DNA of 64,000 nucleotides from contig NZ_FOWE01000001.1 of assembly GCF_900115395.1 (NCBI RefSeq), positions 124,001 through 188,000 of the forward strand. The letters are read 5' to 3'. Both the position numbers and the translations under genes were made by a program. Shown piece by piece: positions 58,368-64,000 of this stretch (the stretch's first letter is position 1; every line of letters starts with the position of its first letter). Origin of the DNA: Geodermatophilus obscurus (lineage in GTDB: Bacteria; Actinomycetota; Actinomycetes; Mycobacteriales; Geodermatophilaceae). The notes under the pieces are model-generated. The model worked only from the letters and a program-made list of their open reading frames with translations. It had not been told where the DNA came from and ran no database searches.

Positions 58368-58775
58368 ATGACCGTCGAGCTGATCGACCCGCCCGGACTG
58401 CCCGTCCCCGGCATCTACCACCAGATGGCCGTCGCCCGCGGCAGCCGCACCGTCTACCTCGCCGGTCAGGTGGCCCGCAGCGCCGAGGGGGAGCCGGTCG
58501 GCCCCGGCGACCTGGCCGCGCAGGCCGAGCAGGCGTTCCTCAACGTGGCCACCGCGCTCGAGGCGGCCGGCGGCAGCGTCGACGACGTCGCCAAGCTGAC
58601 GCTCTACGTCGTCGACTGGAGCCCGGACAAGCTCGAGGCGCTCGGCGAGGGCGTCGGCCGGGCCCAGGAGCGGCTGGGCCGGGACCTCACGAAGCCGGTC
58701 ACGCTCATCCCGGTGGTCGCGCTCGCCGAGCCGGACCTGCTCATCGAGGTCGACGCCACCGCCGTCCTCGACTGA
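58368..58775 (+). CDS. RidA family protein (enamine/imine deaminase-like)
   Basis: 135 residues. IYHQMAVARGSRTVYLAGQVARSAEGEPVGPGDLAAQAEQAFLNVATALEAAGGSVDDVAKLTLYVVD is the Rid barrel, with LAGQ and the V-D-D-V-x-K-L-T-L-Y strand; the end is KPVTLIPVVALAEPDLLIEVDATAVL. The Arg found at the RidA active site is replaced here, so hydrolysis of 2-aminoacrylate is not assured. ATG 58368 with AGGAGG four bases upstream; an ATG nine codons earlier would also be in frame but lies in the promoter. Likely repressed by the neighbouring TetR protein. Confidence 0.9.
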   Translation: MTVELIDPPGLPVPGIYHQMAVARGSRTVYLAGQVARSAEGEPVGPGDLAAQAEQAFLNVATALEAAGGSVDDVAKLTLYVVDWSPDKLEALGEGVGRAQERLGRDLTKPVTLIPVVALAEPDLLIEVDATAVLD

Positions 58776-58833
58776 GGTCCGCGCACCGGCGCGGCGGGTG
58801 TCGGTGGTGCGCGACCGGGTAGGGCATCCCGTC

Positions 58834-60381
58834 GTGCCACCCCGCTCCGCGACCGACGCCGCCCGCTCCGTCCCCGGCCCGGACGCGGAGCACCGCCCCG
58901 ACCCGAGGCGCTGGCGCGCGCTGTCGGTCACCCTCGTCGTCGGCTTCATGACGCTGCTCGACGTCAGCATCGTGTCGGTGGCGCTGCCCTCGCTGCAGAC
59001 CGACCTCGGCGCCACCCCGGCCACGGTGCAGTGGGTGGTCTCGGGCTACGCGCTCACGTTCGGGCTGGTGCTGGTCCCCGCCGGCCGGCTCGGGGACGCC
59101 TTCGGCCGGCGGCGCCTGTTCCTCGCCGGGCTCGCCGGGTTCGTGCTGGCCAGCGCGGCGGCCGGCGCGGCACCGTCGATCGGCTGGCTGGTCGCCGCAC
59201 GGCTGGTGCAGGGGCTGGCCGCCGGCTGCCTGGCACCGCAGAACTCCGCGCTCATCCAGCAGCTGTTCCGCGGCGCCGAGCGCGGTCGGGCGTTCGGCCT
59301 GTTCGGCGCCACCGTCGGCATCTCCACCGCCGTCGGGCCGGTCGCCGGCGGGGCGATCCTCGGCCTGGCGTCGGGCCCGGACGGCTGGCGCTGGCTGTTC
59401 TACGTCAACGTGCCGATCGGCGTCGTCGCGTTCGTGCTCGCCCTGCGGCTGCTGCCGCCCGGTGGGGGCGGCCGGCGCGGGCGCGTCGACGGCGTCGGGG
59501 TGCTGCTGCTCGGCGCCGGGGCGCTGGCGGTGCTGTTCCCGCTCGTGCAGGCCGAGGCCGGCGGCCTGTCGCGGCTGTGGTGGCTGTTCGGCGTCGGCGC
59601 GGCGCTGCTGGCGGCGTTCGTCGCCTGGGAGCGGCGGGTGGTGGCCCGCGACGGCGACCCGGTGTTCGACCCGCGGCTGGTGACCCGGACCCGCGGCTAC
59701 GGCATCGGGGCGGCGCTCGGCACCGTCTACTTCGTCGGGTTCAGCGGCATCTGGCTGGTGTTCGCGCTGTTCTTCCAGACCGGCCTGGGCTACACGCCGC
59801 TGCAGTCGGGCCTGGCGGTGACGCCGTTCGCGCTCGGGTCGGCGACGGCGGCCGTGGTCGCCGGGCGCCTGGTCGAGCGGTACGGCCGGCGGCTCACCGT
59901 GCTCGGCCTCGCCGGGGTGATGGTCGGCCTCACCGCGGCCGCCGTCGTGCTGCTGCTCGTCCCGCCGTCGGCCGCGGGCTGGGCGATCGCGCCGGCGCTG
60001 CTGCTGGGCGGGATCGGCGGCGGCTTCGTCATCTCGCCCAACATCACCATGACCCTGCGGGACGTGCCGGTGGCGATGGCCGGCTCGGCCGGCGGCGGGC
60101 TGCAGACCGCGCAGCGCTTCGGCGCGGCGGTCGGCACCGCGGCGCTGCCGGGCCTGTTCTACCTCGTGCTGTCGGCCACCGACGACTACCCGGCCGCGGC
60201 CGCGGCGGGGCTGGCGGTGTCGGTGCTCGGCGCCGGCGCCGCGCTGGTGCTGGGGCTGGTCGACCTGGGGCGCAGCCGGGCGGAGGAGGCCGCCGAACAG
60301 GAGGCCGCCGAGCACGAGGCGGCCGAGCACGAGGCGGCCGACGACGACGCGCACGGCCACGCGCACGCCTGGCACCACTGA
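58834..60381 (+). CDS. DHA2-family MFS exporter with Glu/His-rich tail
   Basis: 515 residues with 14 predicted helices. LSVTLVVGFMTLLDVSIVSVALPSLQTDLGATPATVQWVVSGYALTFGLVLVPAGRLGDAFGRRRLFLAG holds motif D1 and motif A (GRLGDxxGRRR); LVQGLAAGCLAPQNSALIQQLF and FGATVGISTAVGPVAGG are motifs B and C. The C-terminus ends in AAEHEAAEHEAADDDA and HGHAHAWHH, an unusual charged tail that could bind metal. Multidrug export with protons is the family role. Start is a choice between GTG 58834 and GTG 58798. Confidence 0.88.
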   Translation: MPPRSATDAARSVPGPDAEHRPDPRRWRALSVTLVVGFMTLLDVSIVSVALPSLQTDLGATPATVQWVVSGYALTFGLVLVPAGRLGDAFGRRRLFLAGLAGFVLASAAAGAAPSIGWLVAARLVQGLAAGCLAPQNSALIQQLFRGAERGRAFGLFGATVGISTAVGPVAGGAILGLASGPDGWRWLFYVNVPIGVVAFVLALRLLPPGGGGRRGRVDGVGVLLLGAGALAVLFPLVQAEAGGLSRLWWLFGVGAALLAAFVAWERRVVARDGDPVFDPRLVTRTRGYGIGAALGTVYFVGFSGIWLVFALFFQTGLGYTPLQSGLAVTPFALGSATAAVVAGRLVERYGRRLTVLGLAGVMVGLTAAAVVLLLVPPSAAGWAIAPALLLGGIGGGFVISPNITMTLRDVPVAMAGSAGGGLQTAQRFGAAVGTAALPGLFYLVLSATDDYPAAAAAGLAVSVLGAGAALVLGLVDLGRSRAEEAAEQEAAEHEAAEHEAADDDAHGHAHAWHH

Positions 60382-60483
60382 CCCCCTGGCCGGCCCCCCG
60401 TCGGTGGCGGTCGATCGCATGGTGCGCGGCACACCGATAGCGGGGAGACTCGCGCGGGGAGCGGCCCACGGGGAGGACGGCGG

Positions 60484-61911
60484 ATGGTGCGCGAGCGGCT
60501 CGGCGGGGCGGCGGCACGGCTGCGGGGCTGGGCAGAGGCCACCCGGCCCGTGCCGCAGCTGAAGGCGGCGGCCCTGGCCCGGCGGTGGGCCGAGCTCCCG
60601 GCGTCCGCGCGCACCCCGGCGCAGCTGGTCGGCCGGCACGCCGTCGGCTGCGAGGGCACGCACGGCGTGTTCCCGAAGTGCGACTTCACGTGCACCCCCT
60701 GCTACCACTCCGCCGACGCCAACAAGGTGCGCGTGGACGGCGGGCACACCGTGGCGCAGGTGGCGGCGCAGATGGCGCTGCTGGAGGAGCTGCGCGGGCC
60801 GCACGGGCACGCCCAGCTCATCGGCGGCGAGGTCAGCCTGCTCGACCCCGACAGCCACGCCGAGGCGCTGCTGGCCATGCGCCGGCACGGCCGCGAGCCG
60901 ATGAGCATGACCCACGGCGACTTCACGGAGGACTACCTGCGCCGGGTGGTCCTCGGGCCCGACGGCCGGCCGCGACTGCGCCGGGTGTCCTTCGCCGCGC
61001 ACATGGACTCGCTCATGCGCGGCCGCCGCGGCCTGCCCCGGCCGCGCAGCGAGGCCGACCTGCTGCCCTTCCGCCGGGCGTTCGTCGAGATGTTCCGGCG
61101 GCTGCGGGTCGAGCACGGCGTGCGCTCCTACCTGGCGCACAACATGACCGTCACGCCGGGCAACCTCGGGCAGGTCGCCGAGGTCGCCCGCACCACCCCG
61201 CCGCTGGGCTACGACATGATCTCGTTCCAGCCCGCGGCCTTCGTCGGTGACAGCCGCCGGTGGAGGGAGGGGTTCCGCGAGCAGACCCCCGACGACGTCT
61301 GGGCCGAGGTCGAGCGCGGGATGGGCACCCGGCTGCCGTGGTCGGCCCTGCAGATGGGCGACCCGCGCTGCAACCGGACGGCGTGGGGCTGGCTGGTCGG
61401 GGAGCGCTTCGTGCCGGTCCTCGACGACACCGACCCGCGCGACCTCGCCGTCCGCGACGCCTTCCTCGCCCGCTTCGGCGGTCTGCAGGTCTCCAACACG
61501 CAGCCGGCGGTGCTCGTGCCGCGGCTGCTGCGCGCCGTCGCCGGCAACCCCGGGGCCCTGCCGCTCGCGCTGGGCTGGCTGCGGAGGGCGCTGCGCCGCT
61601 CGGGCGGGGTGCGCGTCCTGGTGGCCGCCCGGGGCCGGGTGCGGCCGTTCACCGTCGTCATGCACGTCTTCATGGACGCCGCCGAGGTCGCCCCCGCCTG
61701 GGAGCTCATGGAGCGGGGCGTGGTGGCCGAGGACCCCGCCGTGCGCGCCGTGCAGGAGCGGCTGGGCGCGTGCGTCTACGCGATGGCCCACCCCGAGCAG
61801 GGCCGCACGGTGCCCGCCTGCGTGCAGCACTCGGTGCTCGACCCGGGGGAGAACCGTGAGCTGCGCAGGCTCCTGCCGCTGGTGGAGGTCCGTCAGCCCT
61901 CGGCCCGCTGA
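60484..61911 (+). CDS. Radical SAM protein of unknown function
   Basis: 475 residues. The cluster motif is PKCDFTCTPCYHSADANKV: C66, C70 and C73 in CX3CX2C order bind the [4Fe-4S] cluster of radical SAM enzymes; C56 is near. Further conserved-looking segments are IGGEVSLLDPDSHAEALLAM (the GGE motif), MSMTHGDFTEDYLRR and HNMTVTPGNLGQVAEVAR. The C-terminal half has scattered Cys (DPRCNRTA, LGACVYAMAHPEQG, TVPACVQHS) but no clear SPASM pattern. ATG 60484 with GGGGAGGACGGCGG upstream. Its end overlaps the end of the convergent ABC ATPase gene by 19 bases. I cannot assign a reaction. Confidence 0.75.
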   Translation: MVRERLGGAAARLRGWAEATRPVPQLKAAALARRWAELPASARTPAQLVGRHAVGCEGTHGVFPKCDFTCTPCYHSADANKVRVDGGHTVAQVAAQMALLEELRGPHGHAQLIGGEVSLLDPDSHAEALLAMRRHGREPMSMTHGDFTEDYLRRVVLGPDGRPRLRRVSFAAHMDSLMRGRRGLPRPRSEADLLPFRRAFVEMFRRLRVEHGVRSYLAHNMTVTPGNLGQVAEVARTTPPLGYDMISFQPAAFVGDSRRWREGFREQTPDDVWAEVERGMGTRLPWSALQMGDPRCNRTAWGWLVGERFVPVLDDTDPRDLAVRDAFLARFGGLQVSNTQPAVLVPRLLRAVAGNPGALPLALGWLRRALRRSGGVRVLVAARGRVRPFTVVMHVFMDAAEVAPAWELMERGVVAEDPAVRAVQERLGACVYAMAHPEQGRTVPACVQHSVLDPGENRELRRLLPLVEVRQPSAR

Positions 61912-62948
61912 GCGTCGGGGCAGGGGACGACCCAGCGCTGGGCGACCGGCAGCACCAGCCCGACCGCCGAGCCGGGGGCCGGCGCGAGGCCCGGCCCGAC
62001 CTCGGCCGACAGCGGCCCGGCCGGGGTGGCCACCTCGACCCGCCGGCGCGCACCCCGCGGCGTCACCCGCGTGACCGTGCCGGTCGCGTCGGCGTCGTCC
62101 CCGGGCCCGGTCACCGCCACCGCCTCCTGCCGGACGACGAGCACGCCGGGACCCGCGGCCACCGGGACGGGCAGCGCCAGGCGGCCCAGCGCCGACACGT
62201 GGGCGCCGCCCTCCACCCGCCCGGGCACCTCGTTGGCGCCGCCCAGGAAGCGGCTCACCGCCAGCGTCGCCGGGCGGGTGTGCAACTCCTCCGCCGGGCC
62301 GGCCTGGGCGATCCGCCCGTCGAGCAGCACCGCCACGGTGTCGGCGACGACGGTGGCCTCCTGCCGGTCGTGGGTGACCAGCAGGACGGTGGGGGCGACG
62401 GCGGCGCGCAGGTCGGCCAGCAGCCGGTGCATCTCCTCGCGGACGCCGGGGTCGAGGGCGCTGAACGGCTCGTCGAGCAGCAGCACGGCGGGCGAGGCGG
62501 CCAGCGCCCGGGCCAGCGCCACCCGCTGCTCCTGCCCGCCGCTGAGCGTCGCCGGACGCCGGGCGGCCAGGTCGGCGAGGCCGACCAGCGCCAGGTGCCC
62601 GGCGGCCTGCGCGCGGGCCTCGCGGCGGCGCCGGCCGGCCACGGCGAGCGGGAAGGCGACGTTGTCGAGCACCGACAGGTGGGGGAACAGCCGGGGCCGC
62701 TGCCCGACCATCGCCGTCCCGCGCCGCTCCGGGGGCAGCCCGGTGAGGTCGCGGCCGCCGGCGTGCACCCGGCCGGCGTCGGGGGTGTCCAGGCCCGCGA
62801 CCAGCCGCAGGACGGTGCTCTTGCCGCTGCCCGAGGGGCCCAGCAGCGCCACGCACTCCCCGGCGGGGACGGCGAGGTCGACGCCGTCGAGCACCGGGGT
62901 GCCGCCGAACCGCCGGACCAGGCCGCGCACCACCAGCTCCGCGCTCAC
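61893..62948 (-). CDS. ABC transporter ATP-binding protein (FbpC/PotA/ThiQ-type importer)
   Basis: 351 residues. Walker [16 protein letters not shown]-loop region [22 protein letters not shown], signature [19 protein letters not shown], Walker [15 protein letters not shown] and H-loop [10 protein letters not shown] are all intact; then a TOBE-like C-terminal part (about 250-350, [43 protein letters not shown]). Powers uptake through the permeases encoded next. GTG 62948 overlaps the permease stop (GTGA). Confidence 0.93.
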   Translation of the reverse strand: MSAELVVRGLVRRFGGTPVLDGVDLAVPAGECVALLGPSGSGKSTVLRLVAGLDTPDAGRVHAGGRDLTGLPPERRGTAMVGQRPRLFPHLSVLDNVAFPLAVAGRRRREARAQAAGHLALVGLADLAARRPATLSGGQEQRVALARALAASPAVLLLDEPFSALDPGVREEMHRLLADLRAAVAPTVLLVTHDRQEATVVADTVAVLLDGRIAQAGPAEELHTRPATLAVSRFLGGANEVPGRVEGGAHVSALGRLALPVPVAAGPGVLVVRQEAVAVTGPGDDADATGTVTRVTPRGARRRVEVATPAGPLSAEVGPGLAPAPGSAVGLVLPVAQRWVVPCPDAQRAEG

Positions 62949-63739
62949 CGGGCGCCCCGGCGGGCCAGCAGCGCGGTCGCGACGAGCAGCAGCAGCGGCG
63001 GCAGGACCGCGGTGAGCGAGACGGCCGCGACGACGGCGTCGTTGCCGGTGGCCGACGACAGGGCGCCCACCAGCATCGGGAGCGTGACCAACTGCCCGCC
63101 GCCGACCACCAGGGTCACCACGTAGTCGCTCCAGCCGACGAGGAAGGCCAGGAACGCCGCGGTCGCCAGGGCCGGCGCGGCCAGCGGCAGGTGCACCCGC
63201 AGCAGCACCGCCCGCGGGCCGGCGCCGAGCGTGCGGGCCTCCTCCTCGACACCGACGTCGTAGCCGGTGTAGGCCGAGCGCATGACGAACACCGTGTAGG
63301 GCAGCGCCGACACGGTCAGCACGCAGACCAGCGCCACCGTCCCCGGGATGCCGGCCCGCAGCGTGAGCGTGGTCAGCCCCATGACGACGGCGAACGGCGG
63401 GACGGCGACCGGCGCGAGCAGCAGCCCCTCGACCAGCCGCCGGGCGGGCACGCGGTGCAGGGCCAGCGCGCGCCCGGCCATCGCCCCGGCCGGGGTGGCC
63501 AGCGCCGCGACGACCAGGCCGAGCAGCACCGAGCGGCCCAGCGCCGCCGCCGCGCCCTGGTCGGCCGCCTGCCGCCAGCCGGTCAGGCCCCAGGCGGTCG
63601 GCAGCAGGGCGGGGAAGGACCACCGGTCGGCGGCCGCCCACAGCACGAGGGGGACCAGCGGCAGGGCGAGCCACACCAGGGCGAGGGCCACCCGCGGCGC
63701 CACCCCGGCCCGCCGCCGCAGCGGAGCGGCCCGGGTCAC
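62945..63739 (-). CDS. ABC transporter permease, second subunit or C-terminal half
   Basis: 264 residues, six membrane helices. EAA motif in [46 protein letters not shown], the EExARTLGA...P cytosolic loop that docks with the ATPase. [38 protein letters not shown] is characteristic of iron(III), 2-aminoethylphosphonate or polyamine-type importers. GTG 63739 overlaps the stop of the preceding permease (GTGA). Confidence 0.9.
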   Translation of the reverse strand: MTRAAPLRRRAGVAPRVALALVWLALPLVPLVLWAAADRWSFPALLPTAWGLTGWRQAADQGAAAALGRSVLLGLVVAALATPAGAMAGRALALHRVPARRLVEGLLLAPVAVPPFAVVMGLTTLTLRAGIPGTVALVCVLTVSALPYTVFVMRSAYTGYDVGVEEEARTLGAGPRAVLLRVHLPLAAPALATAAFLAFLVGWSDYVVTLVVGGGQLVTLPMLVGALSSATGNDAVVAAVSLTAVLPPLLLLVATALLARRGAR

Positions 63740-64000
63740 GTCGCCGTGCGCCCGGTCGCACGGGCGGTCCGCGCGAGCAGCGCAGCGGTGGCCAGCAGGG
63801 AGGCCAGCGCGAGGGCGGTGGTGACGACCGCGACGGCCAGCGCCTGCTCGCGGCGGGCGAGGTCGACGTCGGTCCACAGCCGGAAGGCCAGCACCGGCAG
63901 CGGCTCGGGGTAGCTGCGGCCGAGCAGCCAGGCGACGTCGTAGGAGCCGAGGACGTAGGCGAACGTCACCCCGCCGGCGGCCACCGCCGACGGCGCGGCC
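63736..64000 (-). CDS. ABC transporter permease, first subunit, cut by the right edge
   Basis: Only the last 88 codons are inside. GGVTFAYVLGSYDVAWLLGRSYPEPLPVLAFRLWTDVDLARREQALAVAVVTTALALASLLATAAL is the C-terminal portion after the EAA loop with the final helix, as in PotB/FbpB-like permeases (SYPEPLPVLAFRLW resembles the periplasmic P-x-L-P-x-L loop). Next in the operon come the second permease and the ATPase; the substrate-binding protein must lie beyond the window. Confidence 0.8.
   Translation of the reverse strand, partial: AAPSAVAAGGVTFAYVLGSYDVAWLLGRSYPEPLPVLAFRLWTDVDLARREQALAVAVVTTALALASLLATAALLARTARATGRTAT

Noticed and set aside
60484-61911. Radical SAM gene as the missing MftC partner of the MftD-like gene
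   Set aside because: It is 13 kb away, has no mftB/mftA beside it, and lacks a recognisable SPASM domain; MftC would have both.
58741-62856. A 1371-codon minus-strand open frame
   Set aside because: It lies opposite the MFS and radical SAM genes and has the low-complexity composition of an antisense frame; no domain is visible.

Overview
The window is about 75% GC, densely coded, with frequent GTG starts and many ATGA/GTGA stop-start overlaps. This fits a high-GC actinobacterium. The combination of a proton-pump rhodopsin with blh, a DUF222 HNH nuclease, a 47-residue MTRLR-type small protein, a SARP/AfsR regulator and an MftD homologue suggests Geodermatophilaceae (Geodermatophilus, Blastococcus or Modestobacter). 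The family name is an inference from gene content, not a database match. I saw no rRNA, tRNA, CRISPR array, integrase or insertion sequence. The window reads as chromosomal core and accessory metabolism.

Layout. 0-6.4 kb: an amino-acid permease (cut by the left edge), pyridoxal kinase, then a light-driven unit on the minus strand (Brp/Blh carotene dioxygenase and a DTE-motif rhodopsin), a small protein, a holin-X-like membrane protein, an APH-fold kinase and a divergent 8-TM membrane protein. 6.4-12 kb: a DUF2254 membrane protein split by a frameshift, STAS proteins, a response regulator/histidine kinase/GerMN lipoprotein operon, and a YetF protein. 12-18.5 kb: D-glutamate cyclase-like enzyme, a coupled pair of dehydrogenases, a His/Pro-rich anchored protein, a CoiA-like nuclease, and an animal-type haem peroxidase of lower GC. 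18.7-24 kb: two divergent pairs of glycosyltransferases. 24-27.3 kb: a cysteine dioxygenase-rhodanese operon behind a leader peptide, a beta-propeller protein and a sulfotransferase.

27.6-42.8 kb: an SOS-type DUF222 HNH nuclease, chromate transporter, succinate-semialdehyde dehydrogenase, a divergent MEDS-STAS / PAS-GGDEF signalling pair, GNAT, MscL with a zinc-ribbon tail, LysE exporter, a lipase-methyltransferase-SDR run, a Na+/H+ antiporter, and a divergent LLM oxidoreductase / hemerythrin pair. 42.8-48 kb: a 1114-residue SARP regulator, an orphan MftD-like flavoenzyme and a 47-residue protein with a strong terminator. 48-56 kb: acyl-CoA metabolism (dienelactone hydrolase, CaiB/BaiF, enoyl-CoA hydratase, thiolase, TesB) with a LacI regulator facing an MFS-thiolase operon across a perfect palindrome. 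56-64 kb: RibD-like/AraC pair, a TetR-RidA divergent pair with an operator, a DHA2 MFS exporter, an uncharacterised radical SAM protein, and an ABC importer running off the right edge.

Most notable for follow-up: the rhodopsin-blh unit (with a glycine where a carotenoid antenna could dock, and a His/Asp-rich tail), the cysteine leader peptide ahead of cdo, the LexA-box-like palindrome overlapping the start of a leaderless HNH gene, the orphan MftD, the MscL zinc-ribbon fusion, and the radical SAM protein of unknown role.
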